64,000 bases of DNA. Source: CAYWWM01 sp965198025. Its GTDB lineage: Bacteria > Acidobacteriota > Terriglobia > 2-12-FULL-54-10. Below, piece by piece: positions 1-8,600 of this stretch; position 1 is the stretch's first letter, and every line of letters begins with the position of its first letter. The stretch is from assembly GCA_965198025.1 (NCBI GenBank), contig OZ240237.1, forward strand, positions 3,038,001 through 3,102,000, given 5' to 3'. Under the pieces are notes generated by a model. That model was not told the origin of the DNA and made no database searches. It saw only the letters and a list, made by a program, of their open reading frames with translations. The position numbers and the translations under genes were made by a program.

Positions 1-63
1 TCTGTGGGATGAGAGAAGGCAAACGGCTAACGCTGAACCAGGACGACAATCCGGGGGTCTTCC

Positions 64-699
64 ATGAATGACAAATCACTTTGTCGGATAGGAGTTTTCT
101 ACGACGGATCATACTTCACCTATGCGAGGCGGCACTTCTATTTCGAACGCAAGATAGGCTGGTTAGATTTTCCCCCTTTTCACAGCCTTCTCGAAAACTA
201 CATCCGGGAAAGGGAACAGGGATACAACCACTACCGGGTTGTATACGCGGGGTGGTTCCAGGGAATGTTTAGTGCAACTCAAGCTGATGAACGCCAACTC
301 AAGACTGACCGGAAACTTTATCACGATCTGATGCACGCCGGAATCGAACCAAGGTTTATTCCGATGCCGCATTCTGGATTATCAGAGAAAGGTTCCGATG
401 TCGCTTTGGCTATTGAGGCCATGCAAGTTGGACTTAATGGGAAAATTGACATAACCGTATTAGTTACTGGCGATGGCGACTTCATTCCACTAGTAAGAGC
501 TCTGATGAAGCAAGGGATCCGGATTATGGCCGCATACTTCGAGCACGAAGGGGAGCACAAGAGCTTCATCAACGAGCGCCTCTTGAATGTGTGCAATTAT
601 GCGATCAACATCAACTCGATGGAAAGAGACAAGAATTTCAAAACGATGTTCAAAGGGCTCTTCCGAAAGGCCGACGATAGGAGAGCCAAGCAGCAATAG
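64..699 (+). CDS. NYN-domain (LabA/DUF88-type) protein, putative nuclease
   Basis: A 211-residue protein of the NYN family, PIN-like metal-dependent nucleases thought to act on RNA. Visible motifs are the N-terminal FYDGSYF strand with its acidic residue (about residues 12-18), GSDVALAIEA (about 110-119) and TGDGDFIPLV (about 135-144), which together give the cluster of aspartates expected for metal binding. A run of Gs (GGGGG) lies 8 nt before the ATG and serves as a plausible RBS. It stands alone ahead of the molybdenum hydroxylase genes with about 110 bp between them, so nothing suggests a functional link. The target RNA and cellular role are unknown. The family call is firm; nuclease activity is inferred from the family. 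Confidence 0.85.
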   Translation: MNDKSLCRIGVFYDGSYFTYARRHFYFERKIGWLDFPPFHSLLENYIREREQGYNHYRVVYAGWFQGMFSATQADERQLKTDRKLYHDLMHAGIEPRFIPMPHSGLSEKGSDVALAIEAMQVGLNGKIDITVLVTGDGDFIPLVRALMKQGIRIMAAYFEHEGEHKSFINERLLNVCNYAININSMERDKNFKTMFKGLFRKADDRRAKQQ

Positions 700-811
700 C
701 GGGTCGCCAAAGGGACGGCTCCTATCACCGTGGGCCTTCCTCTCCCAACCCTGCTAGAATGAATGGGCCAGACCCTGGCCCCGAGTTTGCAGGGCTGTGG
801 AGAATGTTGTT

Positions 812-1363
812 ATGAAAGCAAAGCTCGACAAAAAACACGGCAGCAAGCCCGAAAAGGCGCACATCCAGTTGCGGGTGAACGGGGAACCGGTGGAGGTAGC
901 GTTTCAGCCGCACAAGACGCTGCTCGAAGTGTTGCGCGAGGACCTGGGGCTGACGGGCACGAAGCACGGGTGCGAATTGGGTGAGTGCGGCTGTTGCGCG
1001 GTGCTGGTGGACGGCAAGCCTGTGCTCTCCTGCCTGGCGCTGGGGCTGGCGGCGGAAGGCCATGAAGTGACTACGGTAGAAGGCATGGCAGACGGGCCGA
1101 CGCTGCACCCCTTGCAGGAAGCGTTCGCGGAGCTGGGGGCGGCGCAGTGCGGGTATTGCACCCCGGGCATCCTGCTGACGGCGATGGCGCTGCTTGAAAA
1201 ATCACCTCGGCCGTCGCGGGAGACCATCAAAGAGGAGCTAGCCGGGAACATCTGCCGCTGCACGGGCTACATTAAGATTTTCGAGGCCGTCGAGCTGGCT
1301 GCGGCACGGATGCAGGGCGAAACGGCGGAACCCGCCAAGGAGAGCATATATGGCTGGGACTAA
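812..1363 (+). CDS. Molybdenum hydroxylase [2Fe-2S] subunit, HcrC/CoxS-like
   Basis: The small iron-sulfur subunit of a xanthine oxidase-family molybdenum hydroxylase, 183 residues from ATG 812. That start has GGAG 9 nt upstream; an in-frame GTG at 797 is the alternative. The N-terminal plant-ferredoxin-like domain has CELGECGCC followed by a fourth Cys after VDGKPVLS. The C-terminal helical domain has CGYCTPG and CRCTGY, the ligands of the second [2Fe-2S] cluster. It passes electrons between the molybdopterin site of the next gene product and the FAD subunit. The gene overlaps the large-subunit gene by 14 nt, so the two are translationally coupled. The FAD subunit's 4-Cys loop points to 4-hydroxybenzoyl-CoA reductase (HcrC) rather than xanthine dehydrogenase or CO dehydrogenase. 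Confidence 0.9.
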   Translation: MKAKLDKKHGSKPEKAHIQLRVNGEPVEVAFQPHKTLLEVLREDLGLTGTKHGCELGECGCCAVLVDGKPVLSCLALGLAAEGHEVTTVEGMADGPTLHPLQEAFAELGAAQCGYCTPGILLTAMALLEKSPRPSRETIKEELAGNICRCTGYIKIFEAVELAAARMQGETAEPAKESIYGWD

Positions 1364-3827
1364 TGGGGCTCGAGCTGGCGGGTCTGGAAGCAACGGCAGC
1401 CAACCGAACGGGCTGAAGGTCATCGGCAGGCCGTGGAAGAAGGTTGACGCGAGCGACAAGGTGCTGGGACAGACGAAGTTCGCCGACGACCTGATGCTGC
1501 CCCGGATGCTCCATTGCAAGATTCTCCGTAGCTCGGTGCCGCACGGGAAGATTGTGCGGATTGACGCCTCCAAGGCAGAGAAGTATCCCGGCGTCAAGGC
1601 AGTTCTGTTGGGTAAGGACCTGCCGACGCCGTACGGGATTCTGCCGGTGAGCCAGGATGAGCACGCGCTGCAAATCGAAAGAGTGCGCATGGTGGGCGAT
1701 CCGGTTGTGGCCGTGGCGGCCGTGGACGAAGATGCAGCCACCGAGGCGCTGGAACTGATCGAGGTTGAGTACGAGCCGCTCCAAAGTATCAGTTCGATTG
1801 AAGAAGCGCTGGCGACGCCCGAGCCGCGCATCCACGAGTACGGCGTGGAGGGCAACGTCCATCGGAAGCAGTCCTACGAGTTCGGAGATATCGAGGCGGG
1901 CTTCGCCGAGGCTGATTTCGTCCGCGAAGACATCACGTTCTACGAGGGCAGCACGCACCTGGCGCTCGAACAGCACGCCAGCGTGGCACAGTACAGTCCC
2001 GACGGCAAGCTCACATTGTGGACCTCGACACAGGACCCGCACTACCTGCACCGCTCAGCAACGAAAGTGCTGGGGCTTCCGGCAAGCCACATTCGCGTGA
2101 TCGCGACGCCATGCGGTGGAGGTTTCGGCGGCAAGTGTGATCCGTTCAATCATGAACTGATCGTCTCGAAGCTGGCGATGATGACGGGACGCCCGGTGAA
2201 GATTTGCCTCACGCGCGAGGAAGTGTTCTACGCGCACCGCGGACGGCATCCCGTGCTGATGGCGACCAAGACGGGTTTCAAGCAGGACGGCTCCATCACG
2301 GCGATGCACCACCGTACCTTCCTGGATGGGGGTGCTTACGGCGGGCATGGAGTGGCCAGCACGTTCTATACAGGCGTGCTGCAGCCGACGACATACACAA
2401 TGGGGTGCTACAAGTTCGACGCCGTGCGCGTCTTCACGAACAAAGCCCCCTGCGGTCCAAAGCGTGGGCACGGAACTCCCCAGCCGCGCTTCGCGCAGGA
2501 AGTGCAGATGGACAAGATCGCGGAGCAGCTCGGAACGGACCCGGCGGAGTTGCGCAAGCAGCACGTCGTGCCGGCGCATTCGCTCACCTGCAACTGGCTG
2601 AAGATCGGCACGAGCAGCCTGGCCAAGTGCATCGACAAGGTCGTCGAAGGCTCGCAGTGGAAGGAACGGTTCCGCAAGCTGCCGTACGGCAAGGGCATCG
2701 GACTGGCGGCGAGCGCCTACATGACAGGCGCGGGGACGGCCGTCTATTGGAACAAGATGCCGCACTCAGGTGTGCAGTTGAAGCTCGACCGTAGCGGTGG
2801 CGTGTGCGTGTTTTGCGGATCGTCGGACATCGGGCAGGGATCGGACTCGATTCTGGCGTATATCGTCGCCGAGATCCTGGGTATTGACCCGTTCGACATT
2901 CGTGTCGTTACATCCGACACGGACCTGACACCGGTGGACCTTGGGAGCTACTCGAGCCGCGTCACCCTGATGACCGGCAACGCAGCGATCCAGGCGGCCG
3001 AGCGAGCGCGAGACCTGCTGGCGCAGGCGGCGGCAGAAAAGCTGGAAGTCCCGGCGGAGCGGCTGGTGTTTGCCGACCGCCGTGTGGCGGACTTGGAAGA
3101 TCCCGAAAAGGGGATGAGTTTTGTGGACGCGGTGTGGCTGGCCGAGGCAAAGTTCGGGACGCTCGGCACTACGGGTTCCTACACGCCGCCCAAAGCGCCG
3201 GGTAAGTTCAAAGGCTCCGGCGTCGGCCCGTCGCCTACGTATAGCTATTGCTGCGCGGTGGCGGAGGTGGACGTCAATCCGGAGACCGGGTGGGTGAAAG
3301 TGGATCGTGTCTGGATGGCGCACGGCGGGGGGCAGGCCATCAATCCCGTGCTGGTGATGGGGCAGGTCGAGGGGAGCATCTACATGGGCCTCGGCGAGGC
3401 CATGATGGAGGAAATGACCTACCGGGGCAACCGCAACGTCGTGCACAAGTTCCCGTCGTTCCTCGAGTACAAGACTCCGACGACGCACGAAATGTGCGAT
3501 GTGATTACGTATATCGTCGAGGACGATGAGCGGGAAACGAGTGCGCCGTTTGGAGCGAAAGAAGCCGGGCAGGGCCCGCTCCTGCCGGTTCCGCCGGCGG
3601 TTGCAAACGCCGTCTACGACGCCGTCGGCGTACGGATTGACGAAGTGCCCATCACGCCCGACAAGGTCTTGAAGGCGATTCGAGCCAAGGCCAAGGGACA
3701 GGAAGGCCGTTACGGGCCGCTGGCGTTCCCGTCGGTTCCAATGCCCGATCCGATCCGTGTGCCGACACCCTGGCAAGGCGGAACAGGCAAGGCTGAGAAG
3801 AGGGAACCGGCCATGGCGAAAGAGTAA
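1350..3827 (+). CDS. Molybdenum hydroxylase catalytic subunit, HcrA-like
   Basis: The large molybdopterin-cytosine-dinucleotide subunit, 825 residues. AAGGAGAG precedes the ATG, and the start lies inside the 3' end of the [2Fe-2S] gene. Family landmarks are the N-terminal a/b-hammerhead (GRPWKKVDASDKVLGQTKFADD), GGGFGGKCD around residue 255, and the C-terminal GAKEAGQGPL, with the glutamate expected next to the Mo ligand sphere. The tail PVPPAVANAVYDAVGVR resembles the aromatic-CoA-acting branch in my memory of the family. The substrate is likely an aromatic or heterocyclic hydroxyl/CoA compound. 4-Hydroxybenzoyl-CoA reductase is favoured because of the FAD subunit, but the exact substrate is unproven. 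The protein is soluble, without a signal peptide. Confidence 0.88.
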   Translation: MAGTNGARAGGSGSNGSQPNGLKVIGRPWKKVDASDKVLGQTKFADDLMLPRMLHCKILRSSVPHGKIVRIDASKAEKYPGVKAVLLGKDLPTPYGILPVSQDEHALQIERVRMVGDPVVAVAAVDEDAATEALELIEVEYEPLQSISSIEEALATPEPRIHEYGVEGNVHRKQSYEFGDIEAGFAEADFVREDITFYEGSTHLALEQHASVAQYSPDGKLTLWTSTQDPHYLHRSATKVLGLPASHIRVIATPCGGGFGGKCDPFNHELIVSKLAMMTGRPVKICLTREEVFYAHRGRHPVLMATKTGFKQDGSITAMHHRTFLDGGAYGGHGVASTFYTGVLQPTTYTMGCYKFDAVRVFTNKAPCGPKRGHGTPQPRFAQEVQMDKIAEQLGTDPAELRKQHVVPAHSLTCNWLKIGTSSLAKCIDKVVEGSQWKERFRKLPYGKGIGLAASAYMTGAGTAVYWNKMPHSGVQLKLDRSGGVCVFCGSSDIGQGSDSILAYIVAEILGIDPFDIRVVTSDTDLTPVDLGSYSSRVTLMTGNAAIQAAERARDLLAQAAAEKLEVPAERLVFADRRVADLEDPEKGMSFVDAVWLAEAKFGTLGTTGSYTPPKAPGKFKGSGVGPSPTYSYCCAVAEVDVNPETGWVKVDRVWMAHGGGQAINPVLVMGQVEGSIYMGLGEAMMEEMTYRGNRNVVHKFPSFLEYKTPTTHEMCDVITYIVEDDERETSAPFGAKEAGQGPLLPVPPAVANAVYDAVGVRIDEVPITPDKVLKAIRAKAKGQEGRYGPLAFPSVPMPDPIRVPTPWQGGTGKAEKREPAMAKE

Positions 3828-3840
3828 AGATAATCTTGTA

Positions 3841-4899
3841 ATGCTACGACTCCCGAAATTTCGGTATCTGCATCCCAAGTCGGTGAGCGAGGCCGCGAAA
3901 ATGATCGCGGACCACGGTCCGGAGGCAATGTTCGTCGCCGGAGGAACGGACCTCTACCCGAACATGAAGCGGCGACAGCAGACACCGAAGGCGGTGATCG
4001 GCCTAGCGCATCTCGACAAGCTCCGGCGCGTGCAAGGAAAACCGAAAACGGGTCTTGTGCTCGGCGCGGGACTGACGCTAAGCGAAGTCGTAGAAGACCG
4101 TCGTGTGCTCAAGCAGTACTCGGCCGTGGCGCAGGCCGCAGGATTGATTTCGACGCCGTTGCTCCGGAACATGGGCACGATCGGCGGAAATCTGCTGCTC
4201 GATACGCGCTGCAACTACTACAATCAGAACCTCGAGTGGCGCAAGGCGATCAATTTCTGCATGAAGAAGGACGGAGAGATCTGCTGGGTCGCGCCATCAA
4301 GCCCGCGCTGCTGGGCTGTACAGTCGAGCGACTGCGCACCCGTCATGGTTGCGATCGGAGCAAAAGTGAAGCTCATTTCGCGTGACGGCGAGCGACTGAT
4401 TCCGGCCGCGAACCTCTACAATGACGATGGCATTCAGCATCTGAACAAGCGGCCCGACGAGCTCCTGACGGAGATCCACCTGCCCGCCGTGGATTCGAAC
4501 GGAAACGGATGGCGGGCCACGTATTGGAAGCTGCGGCGGCGTGGGTCGTTCGATTTTCCGGTGCTGGGCGTCGCGGCGTGCGTGCGGTTGGCGGCCGACG
4601 GGACGGTCGAGCAGGTCCGGATTCTTCTTGGGGGCGTCGGCTCGCACCCGATCGGGGCGGCAGTTTCCGAGCAGGCTATCCTCGGCAAGAAGCTGACCGA
4701 AGAGACGATCGAGCAAGCCGCCGCATCGGCGTATCCCACGGCTAAGCCGCTCGACAACACCGACTTCGCGATGAGCTGGCGCAAGGACATGGCGCGGTAC
4801 TACGTTGCCGGGACGCTGCGGGAGCTGGCCGGACTGCCGCCACGATTTCCAAAGGCGGACGGAGGCAACGGCTCAGGGCTGCGGGTGCTGTCCGGCTGA
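3841..4899 (+). CDS. Molybdenum hydroxylase FAD subunit with extra 4-Cys loop, HcrB-like
   Basis: The FAD-binding subunit, 352 residues from ATG 3841. An upstream in-frame start at 3757 would overlap the large subunit by 71 nt and adds no family sequence. VAGGTDLYPNM and NMGTIGGNL are the two FAD-binding loops. Between the FAD and C-terminal domains sit Cys124, Cys140, Cys148 and Cys157, spaced C-x15-C-x7-C-x8-C. This is the spacing I recall for the additional [4Fe-4S] cluster of Thauera 4-hydroxybenzoyl-CoA reductase beta subunit, and ordinary xanthine dehydrogenase FAD subunits lack it. The set therefore probably works as a low-potential reductase or electron-inverting enzyme on a CoA ester. 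Gene order is small, large, FAD subunit. Confidence 0.9.
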   Translation: MLRLPKFRYLHPKSVSEAAKMIADHGPEAMFVAGGTDLYPNMKRRQQTPKAVIGLAHLDKLRRVQGKPKTGLVLGAGLTLSEVVEDRRVLKQYSAVAQAAGLISTPLLRNMGTIGGNLLLDTRCNYYNQNLEWRKAINFCMKKDGEICWVAPSSPRCWAVQSSDCAPVMVAIGAKVKLISRDGERLIPAANLYNDDGIQHLNKRPDELLTEIHLPAVDSNGNGWRATYWKLRRRGSFDFPVLGVAACVRLAADGTVEQVRILLGGVGSHPIGAAVSEQAILGKKLTEETIEQAAASAYPTAKPLDNTDFAMSWRKDMARYYVAGTLRELAGLPPRFPKADGGNGSGLRVLSG

Positions 4900-5004
4900 G
4901 GCCCAACCCATCGATTTTCCCTTTATTCGGAGATCCTCGAGTATCGGATTCGCATGAAGGTGACGTTTGTTCTGGAGATCGAGGAAAGCCGTTCCTGCTG
5001 CTGA

Positions 5005-5874
5005 ATGAGTATCCAAGGTTACCGGGTCATTGACGCTCATGCGCACATCATGCCGATGCGCATGATCAAACCCACACCGCTCGCCGAGTGGCGGAGAACC
5101 TACGGCGAGAAGACCGATGAAATCCGCGCGACCCTGGAAAGCCCCGAGCGGGTGCTGGCGCACCTCGACAGGGAGGGCGTCGACAAAGTCGTCTGCATCA
5201 ATTACATCGCGCGCGAGCTGTTCGGGTTCACGGAGGAAGTGCACGATTACGTCGTGGAGTTGTGTCGGCACGCGCCGGAGCGGCTGCTGCCGTGCGGGGC
5301 GGTTGATCCGGAGCAATCCGCCGACATGGGGCACGACACCGAAGACCTGATCCGCCGCGGAATCAAGCTGCTCAAGGTGCACGGCGTGCACGCCTGTTAC
5401 GGGCCGGATGACTACCTGCGCGACAAGCCGCAGATGGCTCGGATGTACGCTGTGGCCGAGGAAGCGGAAATTCCGGTGATGTTTCATACCGGGACCTCGA
5501 TTTTCCCCGGAGCGCGAAGCAAGTACGGCCACCCCATGGCGATCGACGACATCGCGATCGACTTTCCTAGGTTGAAAATCATTATGGCGCATGGCGGCCG
5601 GCCACTCTGGATGGCCGAGGCTTTCTTCCTGATGCGCCGCCACGCCAACGTCCATATGGACATTTCGGGCATCCCGCCGAAGCTCTTGCTCAACTATTTC
5701 CCGCGCATCGAAGAGATCGCGCACAAGACGCTCTTTGGAACCGACTGGCCCTCGCCCGGCATTCCCGGCATGCGCGCCAACGCCGAAGCGTTTTTGAAGC
5801 TACCTATCTCGGAAGAGAGCAAACGGAAGATTCTTTACGACACGGCGAATAAGCTACTGTTTGGCGGTAAGTAG
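5005..5874 (+). CDS. Amidohydrolase family 2 (TIM-barrel) hydrolase or decarboxylase
   Basis: A metal-dependent TIM-barrel enzyme of the amidohydrolase-2 family (ACMSD / gamma-resorcylate decarboxylase relatives), 289 residues. Metal-site motifs are DAHAHIMP (HxH, residues 11-13), HTGTS about residue 161, MAHGG about 194 and GTDWPS about 247. It follows the molybdenum hydroxylase genes by 105 bp on the same strand, so it may act on the same aromatic pathway, as a decarboxylase or a ring-cleavage product hydrolase. That link is inferred only from proximity. GAGGAAAG lies 13-14 nt before the chosen ATG, a loose RBS. It ends 11 bp from the convergent ispG stop. The precise reaction cannot be told from sequence. 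Confidence 0.82.
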   Translation: MSIQGYRVIDAHAHIMPMRMIKPTPLAEWRRTYGEKTDEIRATLESPERVLAHLDREGVDKVVCINYIARELFGFTEEVHDYVVELCRHAPERLLPCGAVDPEQSADMGHDTEDLIRRGIKLLKVHGVHACYGPDDYLRDKPQMARMYAVAEEAEIPVMFHTGTSIFPGARSKYGHPMAIDDIAIDFPRLKIIMAHGGRPLWMAEAFFLMRRHANVHMDISGIPPKLLLNYFPRIEEIAHKTLFGTDWPSPGIPGMRANAEAFLKLPISEESKRKILYDTANKLLFGGK

Positions 5875-5885
5875 GGCGAACTGCT

Positions 5886-7121
5886 TCAATGGGCAACTTC
5901 GGTGTGCACGTGGTAGTGCGTTTCGACGTATTCGTTCAGGATGCGGATGAAGTCGGCTACGATGGTGTTGCCCTTGAGGGTAACGAGCAGGCGACCGTCG
6001 GCGTAGACAGGGGCTTTGGGCTCTTCGAAGGTGCCGGGGAGCGAGATGCCTATGTGGGCGTGTTTGGACTCGCCGGGGCCGTTGACAATGCAGCCCATGA
6101 CGGCAACGCGCAATTCTTCGACTCCACGATGCCGGTCTTTCCAGATTGGCATTTGCGTGCGGATGTAGCCCTGAATCTCTTCGGCCATCTCCTGGAAAAA
6201 GGTGCTGGTAGTGCGGCCGCAGCCAGGGCAGGCGGAGACCTGCGGGGCGAAGCTGCGGATGTCGAGCGACTGCAGGATTTGTTGCGCCACCAGGACTTCC
6301 TCCCTGCGGTCGCCGTTGGGGGCGGGCGTGAGCGAGACACGGATGGTGTCGCCGATTCCTTCCTGCAGCAGAATCGCCATCGCGGCAGTGCTGGCGACAA
6401 TGCCTTTGGCGCCCATGCCGGCCTCGGTGAGACCGAGGTGCAGCGGATAGTCGCAGCGGGCGGCGAGAGCACGGTAGACGTCAATCAGGCTCTGCGGGCT
6501 TGAGACCTTGGCGCTCAGAATGATCCTGTTGTGCGCCAATCCGTATTCCTCGGCCGTCTCGGCGGAGCGAATCGCGCTCTCGACGATCGCCTGTTGGGTG
6601 ACTTCCTCGGCTTCGAGCGGCTCGGGGCGGCGGGCATTCTCGTCCATCATCCGAGTCAGCAAAACCTGGTCGAGCGATCCCCAGTTGACCCCGATGCGCA
6701 CGGGCTTGCCGTGCTCGACGGCGACGCGAATCATGGTGCGGAAATTGTCGTCGTGCTTCTTGCCGATGTTGACATTGCCGGGATTGATGCGGTACTTGGC
6801 GAGAAGCCGGGCGCAGTCGGGGAACTTCGTCAGCAGCAAATGGCCGTTGTAGTGGAAGTCGCCGATGAGGGGAACGGAAGCGCCTTGCGATTCGAGTCCC
6901 CGACAGATGTCGGGCAGTGCGGCGGCGGCAGCTTCCGTGTTGACCGTGACGCGAACGAGCTCCGATCCCGCGCGGGCGAGCGCCGCAACCTGGCGGACGG
7001 TCGAGTCGACGTCCGCCGTGTCCGTGTTGGTCATGGACTGGACGACGATGGGGTTCGTCCCGCCGACTTGCACGCCGCCGATATTGGAGGCTACGGTTCG
7101 CCTGCGGTTGATTTTCGCCAT
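5886..7121 (-). CDS. ispG: (E)-4-hydroxy-3-methylbut-2-enyl-diphosphate synthase
   Basis: IspG/GcpE, the penultimate enzyme of the MEP isoprenoid pathway, which reduces MEcPP to HMBPP with a [4Fe-4S] cluster. It has 411 residues, the size of the two-domain bacterial form. Hallmarks are VGGTNPIVVQSMTNTDT near the N-terminus, the ACPGCGRTT pair of cysteines and MGCIVNGPGE, which supply the three Cys and one Glu cluster ligands. It is the last gene of a minus-strand set that includes dxr, so two MEP-pathway enzymes share one neighbourhood. The gap to rseP upstream is about 115 bp. Confidence 0.97.
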   Translation of the reverse strand: MAKINRRRTVASNIGGVQVGGTNPIVVQSMTNTDTADVDSTVRQVAALARAGSELVRVTVNTEAAAAALPDICRGLESQGASVPLIGDFHYNGHLLLTKFPDCARLLAKYRINPGNVNIGKKHDDNFRTMIRVAVEHGKPVRIGVNWGSLDQVLLTRMMDENARRPEPLEAEEVTQQAIVESAIRSAETAEEYGLAHNRIILSAKVSSPQSLIDVYRALAARCDYPLHLGLTEAGMGAKGIVASTAAMAILLQEGIGDTIRVSLTPAPNGDRREEVLVAQQILQSLDIRSFAPQVSACPGCGRTTSTFFQEMAEEIQGYIRTQMPIWKDRHRGVEELRVAVMGCIVNGPGESKHAHIGISLPGTFEEPKAPVYADGRLLVTLKGNTIVADFIRILNEYVETHYHVHTEVAH

Positions 7122-7235
7122 ACTGCTAAGGATCTATCCGTAGAGCTCGCGGACTTGTTTGCCACATGGCTGCGCACCTGCAGTTACGGCCCGGATGGAA
7201 TGACCCACGACACAAACAAGCATCCTGTAGTTACT

Positions 7236-8585
7236 TCACGGCAAGAATTGTTCGAATCGTTCCGGGAGCGTCTTCACGATGTCGTTGTAGATGACGAAGA
7301 CGGCGAGGAGCATCAGGGCGGCGAAGCCGACCTGGGTGACACGCTCCTTGAACTGGATGCTCAGGTCGCGGCGAATGGTGCCTTCGATGAGCAGCAACAG
7401 GATAACGCCACCGTCTAGCACGGGGATCGGGAACAGGTTGAAGATACCGAGGTTCAGGCTGATGGCTGCCATCAGGCTCAGCAAGTTGCTCCAGCTCTGC
7501 CGCGCCGCCTGACCCGAGAGACGCGCGATCCCGATGGGACCTTCGAGCGTGCGCGCCGACATTTCATTGCGAAAAATCTTGCCGACAAATTCGAAGATCA
7601 ATCCGGCAAAGCGCAAGTTCGTGGCGACGGACTGCGAAAAGGCATCTGCCATGCCGAGCTGTCGCGTGATGACCTCGGTATGAAACGCTACGCCAATGCG
7701 CCAGCGCGATTCCGGGTCACCCTCGACAGCAGTGCGCACCGGTGTCAGTCGCGTGGTCCGTTCCTGTCCGTTGCGCATGTAGATGACTTCCATCACGCCG
7801 CCCTGGTTGGCCTGGATGATCTCGGAAACCTTAGGCCAGAAGCGGATGGGATTACCGTTAACGTTAGTAATGACGTCGCCAGCTTCGAGACCGGCATCAA
7901 AGGCCGGGAGGTCGGGCTCGACCGCCTGCAGCGCAGCCGCCATCGACGGGAACCATCCCGCAAAGCCGAGGCGGGTCCGTCCCTGCGGACGGGGAGTGAC
8001 GGTACGGGTAAGCGTCCCGCCGTCCCGCTCGATCCCAACGTCCAGCTCCTGATCCGGATTGGAGACAACCAGGATCTCGATGTCCTGCCAGGAGGGATCC
8101 TGCTGCCCGTTGATCTCCGTAATGACGTCGCCGGGTTCGATGCCCGCGGCGGCGGCAGGGGTGTCCTCGTCTACCCACCCGATCACGGCCGGTCCTTCCT
8201 GATAGGCGGGCCTTTCATAGCGATACATGTAGAGGCCGGTCAGCAGGAAAACGGCCAGAAACACGTTCATGGCCGGTCCCATGATGGCGACGATAAAGCG
8301 TTGCCATCGAGGTTTCGATTGGAACTCGTCCTCATTGCCGGTGGTCTCGTCCGAGGTCTGCTCGCCGGCCATCTTGACGTAGCCGCCGAGCGGCAAGGCA
8401 CAGACCCGGTAATCTGTATCACCGTGTTTGAAGCCAAACAGACGCGGCCCGAAACCGAACGAAAACACATCAACGCGGATGCCAAAGTACTTGGCGGCCA
8501 GGAAGTGGCCGAGCTCGTGGATCAGAATCATGATGCCCAAGACGAAGATCACGGCAAGGATGTTGGTGATAACGTTGTACAGCAT
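7236..8585 (-). CDS. rseP: Site-2 intramembrane zinc metalloprotease RseP
   Basis: A RIP (S2P-type) protease, 449 residues. HELGH (His23, Glu24, His27) lies in the first transmembrane segment, and NLFPIPVLDGG supplies the second catalytic motif near residue 390. Two PDZ domains lie between them (GVDEDTPAAAAGIEPGDVI-like and PAFDAGLEAGDVI segments), as in E. coli RseP, with four predicted membrane spans in total. In relatives it cuts anti-sigma factors and clears signal peptides at the inner membrane. It sits directly after dxr (15 bp gap), the common uppS-cdsA-dxr-rseP order. Confidence 0.95.
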   Translation of the reverse strand: MLYNVITNILAVIFVLGIMILIHELGHFLAAKYFGIRVDVFSFGFGPRLFGFKHGDTDYRVCALPLGGYVKMAGEQTSDETTGNEDEFQSKPRWQRFIVAIMGPAMNVFLAVFLLTGLYMYRYERPAYQEGPAVIGWVDEDTPAAAAGIEPGDVITEINGQQDPSWQDIEILVVSNPDQELDVGIERDGGTLTRTVTPRPQGRTRLGFAGWFPSMAAALQAVEPDLPAFDAGLEAGDVITNVNGNPIRFWPKVSEIIQANQGGVMEVIYMRNGQERTTRLTPVRTAVEGDPESRWRIGVAFHTEVITRQLGMADAFSQSVATNLRFAGLIFEFVGKIFRNEMSARTLEGPIGIARLSGQAARQSWSNLLSLMAAISLNLGIFNLFPIPVLDGGVILLLLIEGTIRRDLSIQFKERVTQVGFAALMLLAVFVIYNDIVKTLPERFEQFLP

Positions 8586-8600
8586 GATGTTGCTCGTCTC

